Notes: generated from the letters alone by a model not told the origin. A DNA stretch of 18,932 nt from an uncultured Clostridia bacterium (GCA_904420155.1 CAJFUH010000032.1:1-18932); one strand, 5' to 3'; counted from the stretch's first letter, positions 7,437-13,826 are shown. Numbers and translations are program-made.

Positions 7437-7958
7437 ATGTCTGAAGAAGCAAAATGGTACGTTGTTCATACTTATTCCGGGTATGAAAACAAAGTGGCAT
7501 CTAATCTTGAAAAAACGGTGGAGAATAGACAGCTCCAGGATTTAATCCAGGAAGTTTGTGTGCCGACGGAAACCGTGACAGAAATCAAGGATAATAAGCG
7601 GCGCGAAGTAGAACGGAAGATTTTTCCGGGTTATGTCATCGTCAAGATGGTGCTTACTGACGAATCTTGGTACGTGGTACGGAATATCCGTGGATGTACC
7701 GGCTTTGTAGGACCATCTTCCAAGCCGATTCCTTTGACTGATGAAGAAGTTGCAAAACTGGGTGTGGAAACCAAGCAAGTGGAGGTTTCCTATGACGTCG
7801 GAGATTCGGTTCACATCGTGGACGGTCCTTTAGAGGGATTTGTGGGTACGGTGGAAGAACTGGATACCGAAAAGAATTGCGTCCGCGTAGTAGTATCTAT
7901 GTTTGGACGTGAAACGCCGGTGGAACTTGAATTGGATCAGGTGGAACTGGTGGAATAA
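7437..7958 (+). CDS. nusG: Transcription termination/antitermination protein NusG
   Basis: A 173-residue protein with an NGN domain (about 5-110: WYVVHTYSGYENKVASNLE..., FPGYVIVKM, NIRGCTGFVG) and a C-terminal KOW domain (about 120-173: GDSVHIVDGPLEGFVGTVEELD). NusG binds RNA polymerase at the clamp and modulates pausing and coupling to the ribosome. Length and motif order are normal for the family. A GGCGGAGGAG site precedes the ATG at 7437. It is the third gene of the operon, followed by a 115-nt structured spacer before rplK. Confidence 0.96.
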   Translation: MSEEAKWYVVHTYSGYENKVASNLEKTVENRQLQDLIQEVCVPTETVTEIKDNKRREVERKIFPGYVIVKMVLTDESWYVVRNIRGCTGFVGPSSKPIPLTDEEVAKLGVETKQVEVSYDVGDSVHIVDGPLEGFVGTVEELDTEKNCVRVVVSMFGRETPVELELDQVELVE

Positions 7959-7966
7959 CAAAGGCA

Positions 7967-8012
7967 ATAAGCGGAAATGCCACCGCTTATGGTAGGTAGG
8001 GGCATTGCCCCT
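7967..8012 (+). other. Two hairpins between nusG and rplK
   Basis: ATAAGCGG (7967-7974) pairs perfectly with CCGCTTAT (7983-7990). AGGGGC (7998-8003) pairs with GCCCCT (8007-8012). Neither is followed by a T-run, so they are more likely RNA processing or leader structure than terminators. The L1-like motif begins at the next base, 8013. Confidence 0.5.
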
Positions 8013-8052
8013 GTGGGAGGTGCGGTAAAAAAACCGTTCCGTAATTTACCAC
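8013..8052 (+). promoter_or_regulatory. Candidate L1 (or L11) autoregulatory mRNA site upstream of rplK
   Basis: GTGG (8013-8016) pairs with CCAC (8049-8052). An asymmetric internal loop follows: GA on the left strand and GTAATTTA on the right. An upper helix runs 8019-8026 with 8033-8040, capped by six A. The same plan with nearly the same unpaired bases recurs before rplA (8512-8539). Ribosomal protein L1 is known to repress its own mRNA by binding two helices joined by an asymmetric loop; assignment to L1 is inference. The site ends 21 nt before the rplK start, close enough to influence initiation. Confidence 0.5.
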
Positions 8053-8073
8053 GAATTTTGGAGGTGCAAGAAA

Positions 8074-8499
8074 ATGGCTCAAAAGGTTACTGGCTTTATT
8101 AAGCTTCAGATACCTGCTGGCAAGGCAACCCCGGCGCCGCCTGTAGGACCTGCGTTAGGTCAGCACGGCGTCAACATTATGGCGTTCACCAAGGAATTTA
8201 ATGAGCGCACAAAAAATGATGCAGGACTGGTGATTCCAGTTGTCATCACGGTATATGCAGACCGTTCTTTCACATTTGTGACGAAAACCCCTCCTGCGGC
8301 TGTTCTGATTAAGAAAGCTTGCGGAATTGAGAGCGGTTCCGGCGTACCGAATAAAACAAAGGTTGCAAAGATTACCCGTGAACAGATCAAAAAGATTGCT
8401 GAGCAGAAAATGCCTGACCTGAACGCTGCCAATGTGGAGAATGCGATGAGCATGATCGCAGGTACTGCGCGCAGCATGGGTGTAGAAGTAGTCGACTGA
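8074..8499 (+). CDS. rplK: 50S ribosomal protein L11
   Basis: A 141-residue uL11 protein of the GTPase-associated centre. The N-terminal domain contains KVTGFIKLQIPAGKATPAPPVGPALGQHGVNIMAF, with the proline-rich linker and PxxGPALGQ signature. The C-terminal rRNA-binding domain holds TKTPPAAVLIKKACGIESGSG and GTARSMGVEV. Length is normal. The ATG at 8074 has TTGGAGGTG about 7 nt upstream. It is followed after 59 nt by rplA, and the spacer holds the second L1-like motif. Confidence 0.97.
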   Translation: MAQKVTGFIKLQIPAGKATPAPPVGPALGQHGVNIMAFTKEFNERTKNDAGLVIPVVITVYADRSFTFVTKTPPAAVLIKKACGIESGSGVPNKTKVAKITREQIKKIAEQKMPDLNAANVENAMSMIAGTARSMGVEVVD

Positions 8500-8511
8500 T
8501 CAAATACCCGG

Positions 8512-8539
8512 GTGGGAGGAAATAATCCGATTTTACCAC
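8512..8539 (+). promoter_or_regulatory. Candidate L1 (or L11) autoregulatory mRNA site upstream of rplA
   Basis: GTGG (8512-8515) pairs with CCAC (8536-8539). The left internal-loop strand is GA and the right is GATTTTA. The upper helix is GGA (8518-8520) with TCC (8526-8528), loop AATAA. The lower stem, the left GA and the TTTA before CCAC match the 8013-8052 element, while the upper helix differs in length and sequence. It lies 19 nt before the rplA start. See the matching entry upstream of rplK. Confidence 0.5.
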
Positions 8540-8558
8540 TCAATAGGGAGGATAACCA

Positions 8559-9254
8559 ATGAAACACGGTAAAAAATATGTCGATAGCATGAAGTTGATC
8601 GACAGAGCAAAGCTTTATGATACCAATGAAGCGTTGGATGTTTGTGTAAAAACTGCTACCGCTAAGTTCGATGAGACTGTAGAAGTCCATGTAAAGCTGG
8701 GCGTAGATAGCCGTCATGCAGATCAGCAGGTTCGTGGCGCTATTGTTTTGCCTCATGGAACCGGTAAAAATGTCCGCGTTTTGGCTATCTGCAAAGGCGA
8801 CAATGTAGAGAAGGCCAAAGAAGCCGGCGCTGAGTTTGTCGGCGCGGAGGATATGACCCAAAAGATTCAGAATGAAGGCTGGATGGATTTTGACGTAGTC
8901 ATCACCACCCCTGATATGATGGGTCTGGTAGGACGTCTTGGTAAGGTGCTTGGTCCCCGTGGATTGATGCCCAACCCGAAGGCCGGTACCGTAACCCCGG
9001 ATATTGCGAAAGCAATCAAAGAGGCTAAGGCTGGTAAGATTGAGTATCGTCTGGACAAGACCAATATCATTCACTGCCCCATTGGAAAAGCGTCTTTTGG
9101 TGCAGAAAAACTACAAGAGAACTTTGAAACTTTGTTGGGCGCTGTTGTAAAAGCAAAACCTGCTTCTGCAAAGGGCCAGTACATTAAATCCTGTGTGGTT
9201 GCTACCACCATGGGACCTGGCGTGCGTATCAATCCGGCTAAGCTGGGCGGTTGA
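8559..9254 (+). CDS. rplA: 50S ribosomal protein L1
   Basis: A 231-residue uL1 protein forming the L1 stalk that guides E-site tRNA release, and in many bacteria a translational repressor of the rplK-rplA mRNA. The sequence shows KKYVDSMKLIDRAKLYDTNEAL at the N-terminus, FDETVEVHVKLGVD, the signature region VGRLGKVLGPRGLMPNPKAGTVT, and the C-terminal TTMGPGVRINPAKL. The ATG at 8559 has AGGGAGG about 8 nt upstream. It is the last gene before a new promoter and the L10 leader; I see no clear terminator between rplA and that promoter. Confidence 0.97.
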   Translation: MKHGKKYVDSMKLIDRAKLYDTNEALDVCVKTATAKFDETVEVHVKLGVDSRHADQQVRGAIVLPHGTGKNVRVLAICKGDNVEKAKEAGAEFVGAEDMTQKIQNEGWMDFDVVITTPDMMGLVGRLGKVLGPRGLMPNPKAGTVTPDIAKAIKEAKAGKIEYRLDKTNIIHCPIGKASFGAEKLQENFETLLGAVVKAKPASAKGQYIKSCVVATTMGPGVRINPAKLGG

Positions 9255-9260
9255 TAACCC

Positions 9261-9289
9261 TTGACAAGCTTTGTTGCTTGTGTTAAAAT
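9261..9289 (+). promoter_or_regulatory. Sigma-A promoter of rplJ-rplL
   Basis: A perfect TTGACA (9261-9266), a 17-nt spacer and TAAAAT (9284-9289). It begins 6 nt after the rplA stop and would start transcription near 9296, just ahead of the L10 leader. Confidence 0.8.
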
Positions 9290-9295
9290 AATAAA

Positions 9296-9428
9296 AGCTG
9301 ATCTTTTCCAAAGACAGTAGGCGCATATGCATAATTGGTGAATTCCAGCCTACCGAGGAACGAGTAGTGAAGATTTTTTGAGAAAGAGTCTTTATGCCCC
9401 TTCCGCGGTCGTGCGGAAGGGGCTTTTT
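9296..9428 (+). promoter_or_regulatory. Ribosomal protein L10 leader
   Basis: GTAGGC (9317-9322) pairs with GCCTAC (9348-9353), and CCTACCGAGGAA matches the strongly conserved part of the Firmicute L10 leader, where the L10-L12 complex binds its own mRNA. The leader ends in a strong intrinsic terminator (9396-9428), so control is probably by attenuation: excess L10-L12 would favour termination before rplJ. The motif match is seen in the sequence; the mechanism is inferred from the family. Confidence 0.8.
9396..9428 (+). terminator. Attenuator terminator inside the L10 leader
   Basis: GCCCCTTCCGC (9396-9406) and GCGGAAGGGGC (9413-9423) form a perfect 11-bp stem with a 6-nt loop, followed by TTTTT (9424-9428). 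It lies 38 nt before the rplJ start codon and after the rplJ promoter, so it must be read through for rplJ-rplL expression. Confidence 0.85.
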
Positions 9429-9466
9429 GTGCATGGTGTATCCCATTTTGTGGAGGTGAATGAATT

Positions 9467-9997
9467 TTGCCAAGCGAGAAAATTTTAGAGCAGAAGAAGC
9501 AAATTGTTGCTGAACTGGCAGAAAAGCTTAAAAGTGCTTGCGCGGGCGTAATCGTAGATTACAAAGGCATCAATGTTGCTGATGATACCAAATTGCGTAA
9601 GGAATTGCGTGAAGCGGGAGTGGATTATTCTGTAGTAAAGAACACCCTGTTGTCCCGTGCAGCAAAAGAAGCCGGACTGGAAGGTTTGGACCCTGTTTTA
9701 GAGGGAACCACCGCTCTGGCTGTCAGCAAAGAGGATCATGTAGCTGCGGCTCGTATTCTTTGCAAATTTGCTGAGACCAATAAGAGCATCAAAGCTAAAG
9801 CTGGATTCGTGGAAGGAAAAACCATTGATGTAGCTGAGGTAGAGAATTTGGCCAAACTGCCCACCAAGGAAGTTTTGGTTGCCAAGGCTCTGGGTGGCTT
9901 GAATGCTCCGATCACTGGCTTTGTCACTGTGCTTAATGGTACAATGAAGGGTCTAGTTGTTGCATTGAATGCAATTGCTGAAAAGCAAAGTGCATAA
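9467..9997 (+). CDS. rplJ: 50S ribosomal protein L10
   Basis: A 176-residue uL10 protein, the base of the L7/L12 stalk. PSEKILEQKKQIVAELAEKLKSA is the typical N-terminus. VVDYKG-like IVDYKGINVADDTKLRKELREAGVDYSVVKNTLL follows, with the rRNA-binding domain about 1-130. The C-terminal helix (LNAPITGFVTVLNGTMKGLVVALNAIAEK) docks L12 dimers. The start is TTG at 9467, with GGAGGTG ending 8 nt upstream. A nearby ATG at 9460 is in another frame. Expression is controlled by the L10 leader directly upstream. rplL follows after 49 nt. Confidence 0.96.
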   Translation: MPSEKILEQKKQIVAELAEKLKSACAGVIVDYKGINVADDTKLRKELREAGVDYSVVKNTLLSRAAKEAGLEGLDPVLEGTTALAVSKEDHVAAARILCKFAETNKSIKAKAGFVEGKTIDVAEVENLAKLPTKEVLVAKALGGLNAPITGFVTVLNGTMKGLVVALNAIAEKQSA

Positions 9998-10046
9998 AAC
10001 GGGGGATAACCCGAACAATATGAAAATAATTTTGGAGGTAACTAAC

Positions 10047-10424
10047 ATGTCTGATAAAGTTGTAAAGCTGATTGAAGATGTAAAATCCCTGACCGTTCTG
10101 GAGCTCAGCGAGCTCGTTAAGGCTTTGGAAGAGGAATTCGGCGTATCCGCTGCCGCTCCGGTTGCTGTTGCTGCCGCTCCGGTTGCCGGCGCTGCTGCCG
10201 CTGCTGAAGAGAAGACCGAGTTTGACGTTGTTCTGAAGGGCGCTGGCGCCAATAAGATCGCCGTCATCAAGGTTGTCCGCGAGGTTACCGGCCTGGGCCT
10301 GAAAGAAGCTAAGGCTATGGTAGACGAGGCTCCGAAGACCGTTAAGGAAGGCGTTTCTAAGGAAGATGCAGAAGCTTTGAAGGCTAAGCTGACCGAGGCT
10401 GGCGCAGAAGTTGAAGTAAAATAA
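10047..10424 (+). CDS. rplL: 50S ribosomal protein L7/L12
   Basis: A 125-residue bL12 protein with an N-terminal dimerisation/L10-binding domain (KVVKLIEDVKSLTVLELSELVKALEEEFGV). An Ala/Val/Pro-rich hinge (about 33-55) follows, then the conserved C-terminal factor-binding domain (KTEFDVVLKGAGANKIAVIKVVREVTGLGLKEAKAMV). It recruits translational GTPases. The ATG at 10047 has GGAGGT 7 nt upstream; longer in-frame starts upstream overlap rplJ and are not needed. The hinge DNA is GC-rich and repetitive. The gene ends at a strong bidirectional terminator, so rpoB is not in this operon here. Confidence 0.97.
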   Translation: MSDKVVKLIEDVKSLTVLELSELVKALEEEFGVSAAAPVAVAAAPVAGAAAAAEEKTEFDVVLKGAGANKIAVIKVVREVTGLGLKEAKAMVDEAPKTVKEGVSKEDAEALKAKLTEAGAEVEVK

Positions 10425-10438
10425 GTTTTTACTTATAG

Positions 10439-10473
10439 AAAAAGACACAGATCGCATGATCTGTGTCTTTTTT
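10439..10473. terminator. Bidirectional terminator between rplL and the deacetylase gene
   Basis: A perfect 15-bp inverted repeat (10439-10453 with 10458-10472) and 4-nt loop, with A-runs on the left and T-runs on the right, so it can end transcripts from both strands. It separates rplL from the convergent gene, whose stop is 3 nt further on. Confidence 0.85.
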
Positions 10474-10475
10474 CT

Positions 10476-11291
10476 TTATCGGGATTCAGAGGAGACTAAT
10501 TGATCCAAAGTGCCAAAAGTATAGCCTTCCTGTTCCCACTTAGTTAACAGTTCATCCAGGATTTCTGCATTGGTTTTGGATGTACTGTGAAGAAGAACAA
10601 TAGCTCCAGGATGGATCCGGGGAAGAAGCTTTTCAAATGCTTGTTCTTTGGTGGGTTGTTTGTCTACATACCAATCTACATAAGCAAGGCTCCAAAAAAT
10701 CGTTTTATAACCTAATTCATTGGCTAATTGTAAATTCTGCTGGTTATATTTTCCTTGGGGAGGACGGTAAAATTTTTGCATCTCTTGCCCGGTGGTTTCT
10801 TGATATAAAGTCTCCAGAGATTCCACTTCTTTCCGAAAAGAAGCCATATCGGAAATCTTTGACATGTCCGGGTGGGAAAAGGTATGGTTTCCCACAATAT
10901 GTCCCTCTTTTACCATGCGCTTTATCAGATCCGGACTGGTCTGGATATAGTTTCCCACCACAAAGAAAGTAGCCTTGACTTGATGTTTTTGTAACGTATC
11001 CAGAATGGAGGGCGTATATCCGTTTTCATATCCCGCGTCAAAAGTGAGATAAATGACCGATTGACTGGTATCCCCCACGTAATAAGCATTGTAAGTTTTT
11101 AACGCTTCTGCAGTAGCGTTTCCTACAGGAGTTTTTCCTTTCTCAGGAAAACTGAGGCCCCAATTGGTATTGGCGGTGGAAGTGGACACGGCCTGAGGAT
11201 GGATTCGGGTCAAAGAAAAAATAATGGCGGCCAACAGAAACAGGCAGAGCAAGGCCATGGCAATCTGTCTCTTTTTAATAACAAGGAACAT
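10476..11291 (-). CDS. pdaA: PdaA-like polysaccharide deacetylase (delta-lactam biosynthetic de-N-acetylase)
   Basis: A 271-residue protein with one N-terminal membrane anchor or signal (about 10-28) and an extracytoplasmic NodB-type deacetylase domain (about 78-262). PdaA removes the acetyl group from muramic acid residues so that muramic-delta-lactam can form in the spore cortex, which germination enzymes need. Visible motifs are YLTFDAGYENGYT (D85), HIVGNHTFSH with metal ligands H136 and H140, YRPPQGKYN, SLAYVDWYVDKQ and LLHSTSKTNAEIL (H225). TFD-A-GYE replaces the TFDDG of general deacetylases, as expected for the PdaA subgroup. The N-terminal NWGLSFP is also typical of PdaA. I chose ATG 11291, with AGGATGGTG ending 6 nt upstream; ATG 11303 is possible but poorly placed. 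It stands alone, convergent with rplL. Confidence 0.88.
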   Translation of the reverse strand: MFLVIKKRQIAMALLCLFLLAAIIFSLTRIHPQAVSTSTANTNWGLSFPEKGKTPVGNATAEALKTYNAYYVGDTSQSVIYLTFDAGYENGYTPSILDTLQKHQVKATFFVVGNYIQTSPDLIKRMVKEGHIVGNHTFSHPDMSKISDMASFRKEVESLETLYQETTGQEMQKFYRPPQGKYNQQNLQLANELGYKTIFWSLAYVDWYVDKQPTKEQAFEKLLPRIHPGAIVLLHSTSKTNAEILDELLTKWEQEGYTFGTLDQLVSSESR

Positions 11292-11321
11292 ATACTTCAC
11301 CATCCTGACATATTCTATTCT

Positions 11322-11350
11322 ACTATATGAACATACAAAAGACGGTATGA
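11322..11350 (-). promoter_or_regulatory. Weak sigma-E-like promoter candidate for the deacetylase gene
   Basis: On the minus strand TCATACC (11350-11344), a 14-nt spacer and CATATAGT (11329-11322) partly match the sporulation sigma-E pattern (KMATAWW / CATACAHT). There are two mismatches in each box, so this is weak. A sigma-A reading is also possible. PdaA of Bacillus is forespore (sigma-G) controlled, and I see no good sigma-G site. Confidence 0.25.
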
Positions 11351-11418
11351 CTGGAAAGGCCCGTTATTTTTATCAAGAGAAAGGCAAAAAGATTCTGGAT
11401 GGGTTCCTGATTTTTTGG

Positions 11419-11447
11419 TTGTGATCGCAAGAAGCGCATGGTATAAT
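11419..11447 (+). promoter_or_regulatory. Sigma-A promoter of tgt
   Basis: TTGTGA (11419-11424), a 17-nt spacer and a perfect TATAAT (11442-11447) with an upstream TGG (extended -10). The tgt start is 75 nt downstream. I looked for a preQ1 riboswitch in this leader and did not find its consensus. Confidence 0.75.
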
Positions 11448-11522
11448 ATATACTTGAGTTTTTAGCAATTATCATCTATCGCGGCCAAAATCATAGAAAG
11501 GATAAGGGAGTATTAGTTTTTT

Positions 11523-12653
11523 ATGTATCAACTTCTTAAACAGGAAGGACAAGCCCGCAGGGCCCAATGGATCACTCCACATGGCATTGTACAAACGCCT
11601 GGCTTTATGAATGTAGCCACTTGTGGAGCCATCAAAGGCGCGGTGTCCGCCATGGATTTAAAAGATTTAAAATGCCAAGTCATGCTGTGCAATACTTATC
11701 ATTTGCATCTGCGTCCAGGAGACCAAATTGTAAAAAAGATGGGCGGCTTACACCGTTTTACCGGATGGCAAGGGCCTATATTGACAGATAGCGGCGGATT
11801 CCAAGTTTTTTCTTTGTCTAAGCTTCGGGATATTAAAGAAGAAGGGGTTACCTTCGCTTCCCATATCGATGGGCATAAGATTTTTATGGGACCGGAAGAG
11901 AGCATGCAGATTCAATCCCATTTGGCTTCCACCATTGCCATGGCTTTTGATGAATGTATCGAAAATCCAGCAGAATACGCTTATGTAAAGGAATCCTGCG
12001 CCCGTACTACCAGATGGCTGTATCGTTGCAAAGCGGAAATGGATCGGCTGAATCAGCAGGAAGATACCATCAACCCTCAGCAGATGTTATTCGGAATCAA
12101 TCAGGGGAGTACTTATGAAGACCTTCGTATCCAGCATATGAAAGCCATTCGAGAGTTAGATTTAGATGGTTACGCTATTGGGGGATTGGCAGTGGGAGAA
12201 AGCGCCGAAGAAATGTATCGGATTATCGAGGCGGTGGAGCCGGAGATGCCAAAGGACAAGATCCGTTACCTGATGGGGGTGGGGACCCCTGTCAATATTC
12301 TGGAGGCCGTTTACCGAGGCGTCGATTTGTTTGACTGTGTGATGCCAAGCCGGAATGCCCGACATGGGCATTTGTTTACCTGGCAGGGGATTCGCAATCT
12401 GATGAATGCCAAATATGAATTGGACGATCATCCGGTGGATGAAGCGTGTGATTGTCCGGTATGCCGCCATTTCTCCCGCGCTTATATTCGTCATCTTTTC
12501 AAAAGCGGGGAGATGTTGGCCATGCGCCTCAGTGTGATGCACAATATTTATTTTTATAATACGTTGCTGGAACGGATCCGCCAGGAGCTGGACCAAGGGA
12601 CTTTCCAGTCTTTTTACCAAAAATACAGGGAAATTTTGGGGCAGAGGATATAA
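11523..12653 (+). CDS. tgt: tRNA-guanine transglycosylase (bacterial type)
   Basis: A 376-residue enzyme that exchanges guanine-34 of GUN-anticodon tRNAs for preQ1 (or queuine in some Clostridia) during queuosine formation. LTDSGGFQVFSL (88-98) holds the base-binding aspartate D89. GGLAVGE (220-226) is the substrate-pocket loop in its usual bacterial form. DLFDCVMPSR carries the nucleophile D271. The zinc site is C309-x-C311-x2-C314-x25-H340. All catalytic residues are present. The ATG at 11523 has AGGGAG 12 nt upstream, a long spacing. No queA or preQ1 synthesis gene lies nearby, so the base may be made or salvaged through genes elsewhere. tgt next to yajC is a widely conserved pairing. Confidence 0.96.
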   Translation: MYQLLKQEGQARRAQWITPHGIVQTPGFMNVATCGAIKGAVSAMDLKDLKCQVMLCNTYHLHLRPGDQIVKKMGGLHRFTGWQGPILTDSGGFQVFSLSKLRDIKEEGVTFASHIDGHKIFMGPEESMQIQSHLASTIAMAFDECIENPAEYAYVKESCARTTRWLYRCKAEMDRLNQQEDTINPQQMLFGINQGSTYEDLRIQHMKAIRELDLDGYAIGGLAVGESAEEMYRIIEAVEPEMPKDKIRYLMGVGTPVNILEAVYRGVDLFDCVMPSRNARHGHLFTWQGIRNLMNAKYELDDHPVDEACDCPVCRHFSRAYIRHLFKSGEMLAMRLSVMHNIYFYNTLLERIRQELDQGTFQSFYQKYREILGQRI

Positions 12654-12659
12654 AAGGAC

Positions 12660-12688
12660 TTGCAAGCTTGTCTTTTTATTGCTATAAT
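12660..12688 (+). promoter_or_regulatory. Sigma-A promoter of yajC
   Basis: TTGCAA (12660-12665), a 17-nt spacer and a perfect TATAAT (12683-12688), starting 7 nt after the tgt stop. yajC thus has its own promoter in addition to possible read-through from tgt. Confidence 0.7.
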
Positions 12689-12720
12689 CATTCTATTATT
12701 TATGGAGGTGTATGTCTGTA

Positions 12721-13056
12721 ATGAACAGCAGTATTTTGTTGTCCGCAGAAGCCGGTACAGCGGCCGGCGGTAGCATGTGGATTTCCCTTGCTATGATCGT
12801 TGTTTTGGTGGGTGTGATGTATTTTGTTATGATTCGTCCCCAGAACAAGAGACGGAAAAAAGAAGAAAAAATGCGCCAAGATCTTCAGATCGGCGATGAG
12901 GTTACCACCATCGGTGGTATCATGGGGAAGATCGTCAGCATCAAAGAAGAAACGGATTCCCTGGTGATTGAGACCGGCATCGATCGCAGCAAGATTCGGG
13001 TAAAGCGTTGGTCCATCGCCAGCTGCGATACCGTCCATGATACCCCAGAATCTTAA
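12721..13056 (+). CDS. yajC: Preprotein translocase subunit YajC
   Basis: A 111-residue single-span membrane protein that associates with SecDF-SecYEG. An N-terminal stretch (MNSSILLSAEAGTAAGGS) leads to one membrane helix (about 19-37). The conserved IRPQNKRRKKEEK junction and a cytoplasmic beta domain (LQIGDEVTTIGGIMGKIVSI) follow. Start choice: GGAGGTG (12704-12710) is 10 nt before the ATG at 12721 but only 1 nt before the in-frame ATG at 12712, so 12721 is preferred. The C-terminus carries a short extra tail (WSIASCDTVHDTPES). secD and secF, which often lie close by, are not in the window. Confidence 0.92.
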   Translation: MNSSILLSAEAGTAAGGSMWISLAMIVVLVGVMYFVMIRPQNKRRKKEEKMRQDLQIGDEVTTIGGIMGKIVSIKEETDSLVIETGIDRSKIRVKRWSIASCDTVHDTPES

Positions 13057-13116
13057 TCATAATGAGAGTGCCCTTTGCATATATGTGGTAGCAGATGTGT
13101 GAAGGAGGGGTACTTG

Positions 13117-13527
13117 TTGAGTTACGATAAAAATAGCGATACGCAGGGAATCGGCAGATCTATGAAATCCATTGTATTAGGGACCGCAATAGGCGGTATT
13201 GTATGTATGCTGTGTTTAGTCCTCTTTGCGATTTTATTTGTTATTTCCAAGGGGATTCCACAGACTATGGTACAGCCTTTGATTTTAGTAGCCTGTGCGG
13301 TAGGTGCCTTTATTGGTGGATATATTACCGTGAGAATTCTTCGGACAAAAGGCTTATTGTTCGGTATTTTATCTGGCCTTCTGCTTTTTGTGATAGTCTG
13401 CCTGGTGAGTGTGATTGCCATTCGAACCCCTTTTTCAACCCACGCCCTGATCAAGGGAATCCTTATGATGCTGATGGGGGCGATTGGAGGAATTATCGGG
13501 GTAAATAAACGGTCGAAACGAAAATAA
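13117..13527 (+). CDS. Small four-helix membrane protein, TIGR04086-like
   Basis: A 136-residue, very hydrophobic protein with four predicted spans (about 18-45, 51-74, 80-103, 111-130) and a basic C-terminal tail (NKRSKRK). I recall such proteins (TIGR04086 family) next to yajC and the SCIFF genes in Clostridia. No function is established, and nothing in the sequence suggests an enzymatic site. The start is taken as TTG at 13117, 6 nt after AAGGAGGGG. An in-frame ATG at 13075 has no ribosome site. The gap to yajC is 60 nt, and the next promoter-like element lies downstream of this gene, so it is probably co-transcribed with yajC. It may serve membrane insertion or export of the neighbouring peptide, but that is speculation from position. 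Confidence 0.75.
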   Translation: MSYDKNSDTQGIGRSMKSIVLGTAIGGIVCMLCLVLFAILFVISKGIPQTMVQPLILVACAVGAFIGGYITVRILRTKGLLFGILSGLLLFVIVCLVSVIAIRTPFSTHALIKGILMMLMGAIGGIIGVNKRSKRK

Positions 13528-13549
13528 GGTTTTCTTTTGTCAAAATTTA

Positions 13550-13558
13550 TGATATAAT
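13550..13558 (+). promoter_or_regulatory. Extended -10 promoter of the SCIFF gene
   Basis: TGATATAAT (13550-13558) is a perfect extended -10. The -35 region 17 nt upstream (TTTTCT, 13530-13535) is poor; TTGTCA (13537-13542) is too close. It begins 23 nt after the upstream stop and 36 nt before the SCIFF start. Confidence 0.55.
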
Positions 13559-13593
13559 AGACCTGTACTTTAAAGGGAACGGAGGATGACAAA

Positions 13594-13731
13594 ATGAAAC
13601 ACATCAAAACCTTGAACAAGGCAAATCTGAAAGAGAGCGCTGTAAAAGGTGGTTGCGGCGAGTGCCAGGCTTCTTGCCAGTCTGCTTGCAAGACTTCCTG
13701 TACGGTTGCCAATCAGAAATGTGAAAAGTAA
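13594..13731 (+). CDS. scfA: Six-cysteine peptide SCIFF (RiPP precursor)
   Basis: A 45-residue peptide with six cysteines at 21, 24, 28, 32, 36 and 43, matching the definition of SCIFF (six cysteines in forty-five residues). The basic leader MKHIKTLNKANLKESAVKGG precedes the Cys-rich core (CGECQASCQS, then ACKTSC). SCIFF is nearly universal in Clostridia and is converted by a radical SAM/SPASM maturase into a thioether-linked (sactipeptide/ranthipeptide-type) product of unknown biological role. T34 before S35-C36 lies in the region known to accept a thioether in a characterised homologue. The ATG at 13594 has GGAGG 8 nt upstream and a promoter of its own. The maturase gene follows after 128 nt, with a large hairpin between. 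Confidence 0.93.
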   Translation: MKHIKTLNKANLKESAVKGGCGECQASCQSACKTSCTVANQKCEK

Positions 13732-13764
13732 TCTGGCCCGGTTAGGCGGCTAGAGAAAACCAAA

Positions 13765-13826
13765 GTAGGGGCTTTCCCCAAACCGGTATTTCCTTTTTAG
13801 GAACATGGTTTGTGGACCGCCCCTAC
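13765..13826 (+). other. Long imperfect hairpin between the SCIFF and maturase genes
   Basis: Three nested helices can stack. GTAGGGGC (13765-13772) pairs with GCCCCTAC (13819-13826). CCCCAAACC (13776-13784) pairs with GGTTTGTGG (13807-13815) with one mismatch. TTCC (13790-13793) pairs with GGAA (13800-13803). The sequence after it (GATTTTATTTG) is T-rich but interrupted, so it may act as a leaky terminator or an mRNA end stabiliser. That would give more precursor peptide than maturase mRNA. Confidence 0.6.

Noticed and set aside
8160..9074. 304-codon open frame on the minus strand across rplK-rplA
   Set aside because: It is antisense to two certain ribosomal protein genes, has no ribosome site and no family resemblance.
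9933..10457. 174-codon minus-strand frame over rplL
   Set aside because: It is antisense to rplL and runs through its terminator; the low-complexity Ser/Asn stretch mirrors the Ala-rich hinge.
11448..11522. preQ1 riboswitch upstream of tgt
   Set aside because: The leader shows no preQ1-I or preQ1-II core, and a simple sigma-A promoter explains it.
13122..13712. 196-codon minus-strand frame over the membrane protein and SCIFF genes
   Set aside because: It lies opposite well-supported plus-strand genes with promoters and Shine-Dalgarno sites. It is Lys/Ile/Pro rich, as expected of a shadow frame.
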